This document shows positions 23,579-35,439 of a stretch of 64,000 nt of DNA, in pieces (positions within the stretch are counted from its first letter, which is position 1; each line of letters begins with the position of its first letter). Source of the DNA: Gaeumannomyces sp. JS-464 (lineage: Eukaryota > Ascomycota > Sordariomycetes > Magnaporthales > Magnaporthaceae); contig NGZR01000003.1 in NCBI GenBank assembly GCA_002197995.1, positions 3,720,001 through 3,784,000 on the forward strand, written 5' to 3'. The translations under genes and the position numbers were made by a program. Below the pieces are notes generated by a model. That model was given only the letters and a program-made list of their open reading frames with translations. It was not told where the DNA came from and did not search any database.

Positions 23579-24643
23579 TTACCACCGCCCACCGTTCCCG
23601 TTCTCCACGCCGACCATGTCAACACCCATACTCAGTAACTGGTTGATTTCACCCATTCCGTCCTGCTCCAACACACCCATGAGCTCCGACAGCTGCTCCT
23701 GCGTCAGGCTCCCGTGCCGCATTGGGTTCGCGAAGCCGTTGGCCGCGAAGGGACTCCCTTGGCCAAACGATGACATGCCGCCACCGGGTGCGCCGCCTGG
23801 ACCAAGGCCAACGCCGTTCATGCCCGCCCCGCCAAATCCGCCAGGAGGCAAGGCGCTCATGAAGGCGTGTCGACGCCCGGGTCGCCAAAGCTGTGTGAGT
23901 TGCTGTTGAAAGCCCCGCTGTTCTGCTGCGAGAAGGCATACGGCGAGATCAGGGGCGGTGGCGGGCTGAACCAGTTGGAGACGTTGGCAGACGGGTGCGG
24001 GGGTGTGGGGGCGCCCTTGCTGTGGCAGCGGCGGGACGGCAAACGTGGGCCCCCGCGACGGTGGCATCGTTACGGGGCCCGTCGGGGTCTGCTGCGGTGT
24101 CGATTGCGGCGTCGGGTGGCCGTGCATCTCTTGGTGCTGCTGCTGTGGAGTGTGGGGAGTGAACTTGATGGCCGGGGTGGCGACGGGCGTCATGTGGGCA
24201 GGTGGACTTCGGTGAGCCATAGTGGGTGTTGGGCTGACAGACCGAGTATCCGACGCCATTGTGGTTGGCGGAGACAGTGAGTTCCCGTTGGGCGGGAACC
24301 CACTCTGGCCGCCGCCTAGCGACTCCGGGGGTGTGGGGAGTGCATTCTGCTGCGGAGGCGAAGGATGGTTGCCGTCGTGGTGGGCTGTTGAGGGCGAGGG
24401 TCCAGGACCAGTCTGGTCCTCCATACGAGCATTCTCCTCGTCCTGCACAAAATCTGGCGGAAAGTAAGATGGCCGTCGGCCCGTGCCGTCCGATGAGGGG
24501 TTGTAAAAGATAGATCCGGTGCGGAACTGTGGATGTCTCTGCTGGAAGCCGTCATCGACAAAGTCGGGGCCTCCAAAGTTGAAGGACGCTTCAGGCTGGC
24601 TGTTGAAGACGCTTCCAAACTGGGGTGTGACAAATAGCGATGC

Positions 24644-24674
<31 letters not shown>

Positions 24675-27031
24675 GGTTGGCTGTGCGGCGGCAGCGCCTG
24701 TGAGCCGACAGTCGAGACGGTCGACGGACCCGATACTTCTGATGCCGAGGGGGAGTTGGTGTCGGTAGTCGACGAGGGTGTCCCAAAGTTGCCGCTGAAA
24801 CCCCGAGACATTCCTGAATCTTCCTTCTGCTCGTAGCTCTGCAGACACGCCCGAGCCAGGTTGCCATAGTGCTGCGACGCAGCAGCTGTTCCCGGCCACC
24901 GCTCGGCGCACTGGTCGATGGTCTCGAGGCATGTTGCCACCAGCTCCTCTAGCTTCTCCCGAGAGTGCGCTTTGCGAACTTCGGTGTACGCGACCGACCA
25001 GAGCAATGTGTTGAGTGACATATAGACAGTTAAAAAGATCCACGTGATGTCCACTGCAGACTTCTTGACCTGCTGGCTCGACAGCGTCATGATGTAGGCC
25101 GCGGATTCGGCACAGCGCAGAGCCGCCGAGCCAGAGGGCTTCGGCACCTGAGGCGAGGGCCTATACAGGCCGACCACCATGGTGGTGGACTTGCCCGTGA
25201 ACCTACAGGTTGTGTTAGCAAGTTCGGACGCTGTATGCAAGAATTCCCCGACAGATTCCTAACTAACCAGGGCCGGCACCAGGCTGGTTGCTGAGGGCTG
25301 GCGTCGAGCCACTCCTGCATCTTCTGCTCCATCTGCGCGAACCAACGGTGGTTCTCATCCCTGGGCTCGTGCCGTTTCTTCTCGTAAAGGACCCGACGAA
25401 TCTCGGCCTGGAGGACACGCATCTTGCAAAAGTGTATGGCGGCGAGTTTCTTCTCGCTCAAGGGACCCTCCTTTATGCCCTCGGATGTGATGTTCTCGTC
25501 GGCGTGGGCGTCGAAGAAGCCGACGTCCATAAAGTCGTTGCCCTTGGCGAACCCGTTCGGGCGCCCCATGCTGTGGGCTAGGCCATACTCCATGGTGGTG
25601 ACAATCCAGCTTAGCCTGCGTCGCATGTCGAGCATGAGTGGATCCACGACACCCTGCGCGTAGCCGTTCGTTATGGTCTTCTCATCGCCGAGGCCAAGCT
25701 GCTGGCATATTCTTGTGGCAAGACCGATGATATAATAGACGGCCGTCCTCGTGGGCGTTAACGTTGAATACTGAGCGATCAGGACAAGGCATTGGACTGT
25801 CCTCAAGTCCTTGGTGCGCACAACGTCCTCAAAGTACTGCATGGCAGCTAAATAGTAGCTGTCTGCAAGTCCGGCCCACTGGGTGTCGAGCTTCTGCAAA
25901 GCGATGGCGAGGACCATCCGGACCATGAAGTTCTTGTGTGGGTCAGCCTCGCCGGCGTACACATCGTTTAGGTCTTTTGCAAGGGCGACCTCGTGGAGGG
26001 TCGGGTGGAATATTTGGGCTGGCAGCAAGGGACGTGCGGTATTAGTATTAGACTTGCAGTAGGTGCATACAGCGTCCGTCCATGGGAGCGAAGACAGAAC
26101 TAACCTCTCTGGTTGAACACATCCATAAGCTTCCCAGCCATGGGCCTTGTCGGTAGCTCCTCAGCCGGGTATGCGCTGACCATAGGGTAACTCTTCTTAC
26201 GGCCAGAAGGCCCGCTGATGCTGCCTCCCATGCTGATGACGCTCTGCATCCTGTTCAAACGGTCCGACCTGCGCGAGCGCACCTCGGGGATCAGCTCGGA
26301 TATCTTGTTGGATTCGGTGTAGCGCTTGGCCTCCTCCATCAACAGGCGCGTCATGGCGATGCCACTGCTTGAGCCAAGGTATCGCGGCGTCTCGTCGCGC
26401 TCGTCCAGCCGAACCAGCCCCCCGGGCCGCACCATGTCCTCCGAGTTGCGCGGATAGTCATCGTCGTTGGTGAACTGCGCCAGCTCCGCCTCGAGCTGTC
26501 GAACCCGCCCCTGCAGTTTCACAACATAATGGCGGCTGATCTTCTTGCCCTTTGTTGTGTCGTAGTACTCGCATATGGAGCCAGACCGCTCGCACGGAAG
26601 GCAGCGCGGAAGCGTAGGGTCGCATCTTGTCTTTCGCTATTTGGCACAACAACCACACACATATCGTTCCATGGGTCAGAACATCCCGTATGACGTCCGC
26701 TTCCCCGATATGGCTGAGATGGCCGGAGACGGGAGGGAGACGGGCAGTACAAGGGGCAGGGGATCGGGGAGCGCACCTGTCGGCAACGGCAACAAGCCGT
26801 CAGAGTGTGCGCAATGCGCTGTGAGGGGCCATGGCCGTCCGAGTCGTCGCGATTGTGCTGGCGGGCACGGGCGGGCGAGGGAGCGGGGCTGGGGGCGTGG
26901 TGCTGGAGTTGCTGGGGCACCGGCGGACGCTGAAACTGGTGGTGGAATTGCTGGTTCGGATGCGGATGTTGCGGCGGTGGGCGTGGCATCATAGAGCCGA
27001 GCCCTTGCCGGAAGATGGCGGTGGCATCCAT
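23579..27031 (-). CDS. Gal4-type Zn2Cys6 transcription factor 1
   Basis: Exons on the minus strand are 27031-26777, 26636-26105, 26018-25268 and 25202-23579. The first intron (140 nt) splits the zinc cluster, and the join gives CCRCRQRKTRCDPTLPRC followed by LPCERSGSIC, a full six-cysteine set. The linker GKKISRHYVVKLQGRVRQLE starts a coiled coil. The fungal_trans middle domain runs from QIFHPTLHEV to MGRPNGFAKG. The tail is rich in Pro, Gln, Ser and Gly, with a poly-Gln tract. Between about 24020 and 23870 the best coding frame moves out and back (NVSNWFSPPPPLISPYAF lies in another frame), which reads as two compensating indels. ATG 27031 is the first in frame after an upstream stop. The target genes are unknown. 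It is not XlnR by its zinc-cluster sequence. Confidence 0.85.
24644..24675 (-). repeat. CAG repeat encoding poly-Gln in transcription factor 1
   Basis: About ten glutamine codons, nearly all CAG, lie in the low-complexity tail of the regulator. Such tracts are common in fungal activators and often vary in length. Confidence 0.85.
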
Positions 27032-29997
27032 CTGGTGCTCTCGGGCGGACGCCACCCCGTGCGCTTCGGTCGAGGTGTCGCGCGGCTCTTTGTCCCTGCT
27101 CTTTGTTGCTTCCTTGTTCCTCAGATCGCGCTTTGTCGTCGCGCGTGGGTTGGGCGGGCTATTGTCGAGCGGTGACGGGACGGGTTCTCTCCAGCGCCCG
27201 GGCAGCCACTTGGTAGTGTATTCGGTGGTGTATTACTTGTACGCCAGGCCGGAAAGGCCGATGCTGATGTTGTGCGACTGAACGCTGGTGTCGTGTTGTG
27301 TCGTGTCCACTAAGCCAAGCCAAGGCGAGTGAGGCGGGCCTTCGTGTTCTCATGTGGTAGCCGGGCGAGAGACGGCACGGGTGACAGGCAGGCGATGTGG
27401 CAGGGCGACGCAGCGATGTGCGGTCTGGAGGTTATTTGGGCGAAGCGGCTGCCGTCTAGAGCCTGGTCAGTCTGCGGTAGTAGGCAAGGGGTTCTCTTGG
27501 TTGACGGCAGGTGAAAATCGCAAAAAGCATCAAATCGAATTTACGAAGCATGCGTCAGCTCGTGTCCAGCAGATATCCATGCGTACCTCAATAGGTACCC
27601 TCTGTGGGTGCGGCTTCCTTGGCTGCTGCAACTAGCACGAGCAGGCAATTGATTGCTTCTTGGGCGCGCGCCGTGGCAGGTTGTTGTCGTGGATGTGGGG
27701 TCCAACCCCGTCTGCCCGCGTTTATCATGCGAGCCAGGAGCATAGCACAGGGTGAGTCGTGACCTTCCTGGAGCGGTAAAAGTTCGTCGCATCTGCGTGC
27801 TGCCCAGCGGCAGCTGCAACCTAACCGCTGGGGAGAGGCCGAATGCGGGCGGGCAGCTTCATCCGCACGACCTTGTGCGGGACAGCGCACCGTGCCAGCT
27901 TCAATCCTTGGGACCAGACCGGAGGTGGGGGGACGAGCGAGCGCTTGGAAGTGTTGGAAACGGGGCGTAAAAGGAGGCATATGCACTAACGCGGGCATCC
28001 ATGAGATCAACTCAATTGAATCAATGGATGACGATGGGGACTTTATCCTCTTTTCGTTTCGGTCCCCTGCATAGCTGCCCGTCCACACCTCTGCGCATCC
28101 GACAAATTCCACCAGCTTCTCCCGCCTTCATAGCTACCAATCTAATTCCGTAAGTAGGAGGAATAGTACTGAGAGGGGGCCTCTGGTCGGTCCCCACGAT
28201 CGGTTGGCCAAGGGTTCGAGGGTCAAAGCAGAGATGATCGACGGTCTGCGACACTTTGCCGCCTCGTCCAGTGCTCCATTCTTAGAAGCGGTTTCCAGTC
28301 ACGGAAAACGAATCGCGACCTCGTCTATTTCCGTGTGCCAAAAAGGCCGGGTCTGCCCAGGCGGTGGAGGGTTCGAGCGACAAAACGGACCTGTCGTCGC
28401 AACCAACATGAGAAATTGTCAAACCGTAAAAGTCAAATCGATCGCCTCCGCTTTGGGCTCGACACAAGCGCTCACGGGATGCCCCAGTAGCACGGTCTAC
28501 TGTAGCTTGCCAGGTGTCAATCCAGCCGCTAATTTCAAGGCGTTGAAAAAATTGATGACCTTGGCAGTTGATGCTTTCCATCTAGCGTGCATCGAGACGA
28601 ACGTGGACGTCAGATGGAGCCAATCTACGCTAGAAGGATCAAAGGAGGCGAATTTTCTCGCGTACAACCCACGTGTCAGCCTCCGCCAACATGGGAGAGT
28701 TGACAGGCCGTCTGTGTGATATCTGAGCGCGACCCGCTATTTGATGGATATCCTGCAAAACGCGGCACTGGCGTCGGCCGATGTGAGAGCTGATACTTGG
28801 TCAAAGTGGCAAAGAGATGGCGCTCAGCTTGAGCAGCAAACTGATCCCCATTGGCTACGGCTCCTGATCCCAACACGCATAGCCGCTCTACCCCTTCTTT
28901 CTGACCGCCAACGTACGGCATGGGCATGACATTGCATGGCATCATCGAGGCGCATCGGGTAGGGCTGTGTCAGCCAGGAGGCCTTTGTTCTGATTCTGCA
29001 GACAAAGGCATCAAACGAGCATTGTCTGGGCGGCGGCACGTGACACAGACACGAGCCAGCAACGAGGGAGGGAAGGGAGGAGAGGGCAGACATTCACTCT
29101 CCCGAGGATACGGGGGAGCATGGGCAGCAAATCCAACAGCCCGCCCGTTGGCCACGACAGGTAATATCAATCATATGCCGGCACCCGTCGCTGCTGATTG
29201 ATCATCACAGCCCGAAGCAGGCTGCGCCCGCCCAGGCGGCTGGCCATGCGCGTGGACGGAGCCGTGGGCTAAATCGGGGCCTGGCCTGGGCCGCAAGTCC
29301 GAGTCGAAGCCTGCCAAGCGCGGGCGGCTTTCTGACACATCAAACCAAAACCCCTTCTCTGGGTCGTCGAGGTCAAGGCTACCCACGGCTACCCCACCCA
29401 TGCAACCATGCATGCGGGTGCTTGGCCCCCTCGTTGCCTGACATATTCCTTATGTAATCTGCCGCTGCCCGTGTGATCGGGGAGGTGCTGCCGCTTGGCT
29501 GCCCCGTCTGCGCCCCGTCGCCCTCCCTCCGGCCTCGCAACGTGATTGAGCCTCATTGTGCGCGAACCAGCTGTGCCCCGATATTGAATTCCACGAGTTG
29601 AGTGATTGCTGCTTGCTTCTGCCCGCCAGCCTGGCCTGTCCCGCACGACCCCTCCCATCCCATCTGTTCTGCGTGGCCTGCCGTCGAGGTACCTGCCAGC
29701 CAAGAGACACTGGAGGCTCGAGACGAGACGAGAGAGTGAGCGCGAGTCCGTCGCGGTATCGCAAACCAAATTGGCCATCAGCCGCACCACCTTTCCCATC
29801 ATCAACATCCATCGTCAACATCCTCCCCCACCCTGAGCAGCCTCTCCCCGAACAGACGCATCTAGCATCTCAGGCGACAGTCACGCCCCCGTTTTCTCGG
29901 GTGCCCGTCGCTACACCAACAGCACATCACCCCGGACAGCCGCCCCCCCAGCCAAATCGCCACGCTGGCGCCTTCAAGGCCAGGGGCCAGGGGCGCA
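27032..29997. other. Three-kilobase divergent intergenic region between two regulators
   Basis: Both flanking zinc-cluster genes are transcribed away from this stretch, so it contains both promoters and probably long leaders. Open frames up to about 180 codons (for example 28204-28719 and 29556-30110) show no domain, no signal peptide and no splicing logic. The size is large compared with most gaps here. Confidence 0.55.
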
Positions 29998-32730
29998 ATG
30001 CCCCGGTCCAGTTTTGCAGAGAACCCTTTGTTGAGAGTATCCAGACCGGTCTCGGCTTGCTCAAGATGTTAGTGTTGGTTTCCGCCCGTCTGTGTCCTGC
30101 GTGCCTTTGACTGACTCCCGCTCCCCCAGGCCGCTCTGCAAAAGTCAAGGTGGATACTCCCCCCTTGCCCAGCTCTGACAATGACGATGCCATTGGCGAT
30201 GCATGCAGCTGCTGACCCCACGCTCGTCTGACTGCCGCCAACTTTAGTGCGATGGAAAGCTCCCAGCATGCACCGCGTGTGAGAAGGCCGGCCGTGAGAG
30301 CGAGTGCTCAGCCGCCAACGACCAGTTCGCCCGTGGTAAGGAGCGCAGGTATGTGGCCGTTTTGATCCCCCACAGAGACGAGCGCGCCCCCGGCTAACCG
30401 CCATCCACCAGCTATGTTGCCGCCTTGGAGCTCCGTGTTGAGAAGCTCGAGAGGCGTCTCAAGTTTGCCAAGTCCAGGAAGGCATCCATGGCTCTCCACG
30501 ACATGGACCTTCCGCCGTCGGCTGCCGACCGCAAGGACTCGCTGGCAAACATCCAAGCCGCCATGTACCGCAAGGCCGCCCGGCGCCGCGAGAACTCGGA
30601 CGTCAACGCCCTGGTGTCTGATTTCGGCTTCCTGTCGGTGAACGCGACCACGCAGGACTTTGAGCCTTCGGTCAGCAACATGACCTTTGCCCGCCTGCTG
30701 CTCGCCGCTGCCACCGCAGATCCGCTCCCTGAGCCTGTGACGGAAGGGCCCCCGCCTCGGCATGTTGCTCAGATGCTCGTTCAGTACTACCTCTCACACA
30801 TCTACTCTCTCTACCCTTTCTTCGCCGAGGTAATCGTGCACTCGAGCTTGGACAACCTCTACCAGGACGAGCGTCGGCTGGCCAAGCACCCGGACTGCTG
30901 GCTGCTGTACATGATCTTTGCCATTGCTTCCGCCGCTCAGAGCCGCACTCGCCACGACGACCTGTACCGTAATGGCGTCGAGTTCGTTGGTCAGGCAATG
31001 AGATTCGCCGACCGAGCCTTGATGCCCGGCAAGGAGACCCAGATTCGCTCCCTGATCCTCCTCACACAGTATTCCATGTTCGACCCGGCCCATTTCGACA
31101 GCTGGCATCTAATCGGCTTCACTGCCCGCGCCATCGTCGATCTTGGCTTCCATCAAGACCCCCCTGCGACCGAGCCCATGGACAAGGACAAACTGAACAT
31201 GCGCCGCAAGGTTTTCTACTCGGTGTACGCGCTTGACAGGTGAGTCAAGCTCTGGAAGCATGCGTGGCAGTGCGCGCCACTCTTGCTTGTCTTTTTTTCC
31301 CCCTTATATATATCCCCTAACCTTCTATTAACGCCGCTTTCTTGTCAGGTCCATCGGTATGGTCCACGCTAGGGCCTTCTCTTTCACAGACGATGCCATC
31401 AACGTCGCTCTGCCGAGCATGACTGGCCTTGGTAGGATCCCTCGATTTCGGGGCCCATCACAGGCCCACAGTCGGGCCGACCCGGCCATCTTGCTGTTCC
31501 AGCTGCGCCAAACGCAGTCACACTGGTACCAGACTTGGTGCAGTCGGATCCCTCGGAGCCACTCCAGGACGCTCCGTCGTACATCTGGCAAATGTGCCAC
31601 GAGATGCGCGAGTGGTCCGAGTCACTACCTGACACGCTACCCACGGCCATACGACGCATCTTCGACCTCGAGCTCAAGTACAGCTACGTCTATTGCATCG
31701 CCCCCAGCAGCCGGGCGCCTATAATCACGGCGCATGGGCGCGTGCTAATATTCGAGTACGCCATTGCCTACATGGAGGCACTTCACGCCCTCATCGTCCA
31801 GACACCGGCTGGCGGGGCCATGCAACAGCAGCAACAGCAGCAGCCACCTCAGCGACCCGCCCCCTGCCCGCTCCTGACCTATGACCAAGCACTGAGAGCG
31901 TATTTCATGGCATCGCAGTTCCTAGCCGTCATGCACGATACAAAGGACGCCCTGCTCGCAGGCTCTTCGGTCCCCGTCCCCGTCCTCATACCCGGTACTG
32001 CCCCGCCGCCGCCAATGCCGGAGAGGCGTGGCGGTGACAACCTAGATCGCAGCCTCGCGTGCCTGGACAGGGCTGCCGCGATTCTCAAGACTCTTGGCGA
32101 GCGCTGGGAGATTGCTGCTGCGCTGGGTGGGGACTTTGAGTCTAGGAGCTCCGAGCTTCGCGAAGAGCTGGAGGAGAGGAAGGGTACAAGGGACGCCGCC
32201 AGACGAGAGCAGCAGCAACAGCAACAACAACAACAGTCACCACCGCCGCACCAGCAGTTGCAGCAGCAGCATCAGCAGTCGCCGCGAGCACAACAGCATC
32301 TTCAGCAGCAACACCAACAGTCACCGCCGCAGCAGATGCATGTGAACATGCCTCCTCCGCCAACATCTCAGCCACACCTTGCGCAGCAATACCAATCTCT
32401 CCAGGCACCCATGGTATCCGGAGCACCACCTGGTCATTACCAACCCCAGACCTCCATGCCACCATCAGACAACATGTCGCGGCCCCCTCCCCAAAACGGA
32501 ATGCAGCCCTTTTCGTCGCCTGTTGCCGGTCAAACCCTGCTCAGAAGCCCGGCCTTTGTGGTGCAGGTACCCAGGCGCCGCTGCAGCAACAGCTGTTGCC
32601 ACCACTGCCACCAATACAGCGGCAGCCGCAGCAGCATCTCCCCGTGACCATGGGGCCTCCACTTCAGCAAGCGGATATACAGTGGGCGAATGTCGATATC
32701 AACGAGATGATGCGGCAGGGCGGGATCTAA
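29998..32730 (+). CDS. Gal4-type Zn2Cys6 transcription factor 2, several frameshifts
   Basis: Exon 1 is 29998-30067, then a 20-nt micro-exon 30130-30149, then 30248-30348, 30412-31239 and 31349 onward. The joins give SRPVSACSRCRSAKVKCDGK and LPACTACEKAGRESEC, a complete zinc cluster drawn from three exons. A coiled coil (YVAALELRVEKLERRL) and a fungal_trans domain with YSLYPFFAE, QYSMFDPAHFDSW and SIGMVHARAFSFTDD follow. The tail is Gln-rich and ends QWANVDINEMMRQGG at 32730. The frame shifts near 31420-31535 (WYQT in one frame, LVQSDPSEPLQDAPSYIW in the next, with smaller slips just before) and near 32545. A single missing T in ACTTGG would repair the clearest one. This may be related to known cellulase or sugar regulators, but I cannot name it. 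Confidence 0.82.
32209..32236 (+). repeat. CAG/CAA repeat encoding poly-Gln in transcription factor 2
   Basis: A run of Gln codons mixing CAG and CAA lies in the activator-like tail. Further Gln-rich segments follow to about 32335. Confidence 0.85.
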
Positions 32731-33510
32731 GATGAGAAGAATTTGTTACTGTCTAGCCCAATTTTGTCGTGTTTCTTTTCTTATAGAGACCAGGTGCTTT
32801 ACCTACGAGCTAGCCCAAGTTGTCCCTGCCTTTTTTTTTTTATTTCTTTTTTTTTTTTATTCTTTACTTTTTTTATTATTATCGTGTGCTTCGTTCCCCT
32901 GAAATACGTATCTTGCGTAATTCTGGTCTATATCGGGCTTTTGTTTTAGTTGTTTTGGTTCCAGGATATCGTCAAGTACGTCATGAGATCTATCAGCGCT
33001 TATGCCCTCGGATGACGCATCAAGGTTTCCCGCTCGAAGTGTGACGTGAGAACCATCCCATGGCCGTGAGGGTCAATGCCGAGCTTCGAAGACCGCAGTG
33101 CGCATGCAGAGTGTAGAGTGGTGATGAAGATGAAATATTTACTATCTGCAAAGAAAAGCAGGTCGACGTCGTGCCCTGGGGAGTCTAGCAGCCGTTCGTT
33201 CGCGGCATGGGCCAGACCGCTGGTAGTCCAGACACGGTCGAAAAAAAAAGTATGTACAGGTTGAAAGAAAGTCACATGTCCTTCCCATGCATTCCGTTTT
33301 GGCCTCTTATGCAAAAGAAAAAGGGCGAAAAGAGCTAGAAAAAAAATATCGTGCTGTTGGTTTCCAACTTTCTCCTTTCATCATCAACCAGCCTATCGGA
33401 TATCGGGAGAATAAAAAAGATGCATCTCTCGCCCAACGTTGCCTCACCCACACCGGATAGCAGCAGGGCTCCGTTCGTTTCTCAAACGGTCGGCATATCG
33501 GCGGCGGGTT
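32731..33510. other. Intergenic region between convergent genes, T-rich
   Basis: This is the 3' flank of transcription factor 2 and of the GH7 gene. A strongly T-rich stretch lies at about 32829-32880. No gene is seen. Confidence 0.6.
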
Positions 33511-35326
33511 TTACAGGCACTGCGAGTACCAGTCGTTCTGCTTGGTGCACGTGTAAGGGCTGACGCAGGTGGTGGGGCCGGTCCAGCCGTTGCCGCCGCA
33601 CTGCCCGTAGCGCGGGACGGTGCCGGTGCCGCCCGTGTTGGTGGGCTGCGGGGGCTGCGTGGTGGCGGTGCCGCTGGGGACGGGGTCCGGGCCGCCGCCG
33701 CCGCCCGAGAAGGTGGAGCCGATGGGGCCGAACTTGATGTTGGAGTAGACGACGGTCGAGCCGGGCGCGGTGCTCTCGAGGTCGGCGGGCTTGCCGCTGC
33801 TGGTCGAGCAGGAGCCGCGGGCGGCGCCGGGGCCGGTCTTGTCGACGGGGTAGATCGAGTCGAGCCACAGCATGTTGGAGTGGTGGTCGGCCCAGAGCGA
33901 GAGGACGAGGACCATGCCCTTCTCGAGCGCCTTGCCCATCTGCGCGAGCCCGCCCTTCTGCTTGTGGACGTCCGGGTCTCCAAAGGCGACCTTCTGCTTG
34001 TCGCAGTAGTCCTGGGTGATGGAGTTGCCTGTCACGCCCGAGATGGTGGACTGCGAGTTGGGGATGACCTTGCCGCCCTGGACGTAGAAGCGCTTGATCT
34101 CGCCGAGCTGGCCGGCCGAGTTCTTGATGAACTGGGTCACGACCGTGACCTTCTTGGTCGTGTCGATCGTGTTGGAGGCGCCGCGCCCGTAGAAGGTGGT
34201 GTTGCCCTGGCGGTAGCTGTTGAAGTCGCAGCCGTCCGGGTCGCAGTCGCCCGCGTAGCGCGTCTGCGAGTACGTGCCGCCACACGAGTCGCCCGTGCAC
34301 GAGTGCTGGTCGTTGTTCTCGCAAGGGTGGGGCGTGTAGGCGGTCGACATGCTGTTGGCCTCCCAGATGTCCATTTCGGCGCAGCACGAGCCGACGTTTC
34401 CGACGCCCGAGTTAGCGTCGCCGGTCGACGGCTTCCAGCCCTCGATGTTGGCCTATTAATGCATGGTGCCCACGGAGGCGCCTCTTGTCAGCTTTCTGCG
34501 ACTCTGACTGAATCGACCGCCACGAGGCACAGGAGGAAACATTGTATTCGAACAACTTACCGCCCCGTTGATGTACTTCAAATCACGGGGGCACTGCGAA
34601 TCGCAGTAGCCCGTTCCGTATTTGGCCCCGGCCTTGTTGCCTGGGTACTTGGAGGCACCACCCTATTCGTGTCAACAAGCGAGGTGGTTAGTACTATAGA
34701 ATTTTCTCGGGGGCGCAAACGTAGCCAAGAACAACACAGGAGGAAGACTCACGTCGGCGTCCATGGACACAAAGTAGACAGCGCCGTTCAGGCCACAGCC
34801 AAGCTGGTTAACATCAACATCGAAAGTGAACTCGTTGCCGAGCAGGTTGAATATCTGGTACTTGGACTCCGACTCCATGAGGTAGAGGCGGGACCCGACG
34901 TTCTTGCCGCTGCCGCCCGAGGTGACGAACTTGAGCGACAGGGCGTTGCCGCTTGTGACAGCACCGTACGTGGACGCGTAGCTGGCGCCATCGACTGTGG
35001 TTGATCAGGGGGTCGTCAGCACCCGGGACAAGCTGGTAAGAGCAGGAAAGATAAAACTCACCGCAGCACTTGGCCGCGCAGTCCGCGTTGGTCGTGCAGA
35101 TGGAAGTGTCCCACTTGTTTCCGGTGTAGCAGTTCGTCGAGCCGGAGACGGTGTGCGTCCACCGCCAGTTCGCGTCGATGGTGACAGACCCGGCCACGTT
35201 GGCGCAGCCGCTCGACGTGCACTTGGACCACTGGAGGCTGGGGTGAGTCTCCGGCGTGAGAGAGCATACTGCCTGGCCCCGGACGGCAGTCACGAGGGCG
35301 GCGAGGGTTGCGATCTTGCGAAGCAT
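33511..35326 (-). CDS. GH7 cellobiohydrolase with C-terminal CBM1
   Basis: Four exons, 35326-35062, 34994-34753, 34662-34561 and 34452-33511, encode 516 residues with all phases consistent. This is a secreted processive cellulase acting from the reducing ends of cellulose. A 17-residue signal peptide ([17 protein letters not shown]) precedes [16 protein letters not shown]. The catalytic motif EMDIWEANS has E229, D231 and E234. Subtracting the 17 signal residues gives 212, 214 and 217, which are the catalytic positions of Trichoderma Cel7A. The length fits family norms. A Gly/Pro/Thr linker (about residues 442-478) leads to a CBM1 with [13 protein letters not shown] and a terminal [14 protein letters not shown] box lies about 110 nt upstream. 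Endoglucanases of GH7 lack some tunnel loops. The long loops here favour cellobiohydrolase, but this was judged by eye. Confidence 0.96.
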
Positions 35327-35432
35327 CTTGAGGGAAGGGCGACCACTGCAGGTGAGTCAGGGCTTGATGACGGAGGAGGCGTGGGTGGTGTTGTATCTCG
35401 AACAGCCAGGGTCAATCAGGGCTGCGCGAGGG

Positions 35433-35439
35433 TTTTATA
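35433..35439 (-). promoter_or_regulatory. TATA box of the GH7 gene
   Basis: TATAAAA on the minus strand, about 107 nt upstream of ATG 35326. Confidence 0.55.

Noticed and set aside
28204..28719. Open frame of 171 codons between the two regulators
   Set aside because: Composition like translated non-coding DNA, no motif, no good start context.
23579..32730. Naming either zinc-cluster regulator XlnR/XYR1, CLR-1 or CLR-2
   Set aside because: The zinc clusters do not match XlnR as I know it, and I cannot confirm the others without a search.
33439..35004. Long open frame of 521 codons antisense to the GH7 gene
   Set aside because: It is a shadow of the GC-rich GH7 coding strand, with extreme Ala/Arg/Val/Gly bias and no domain.
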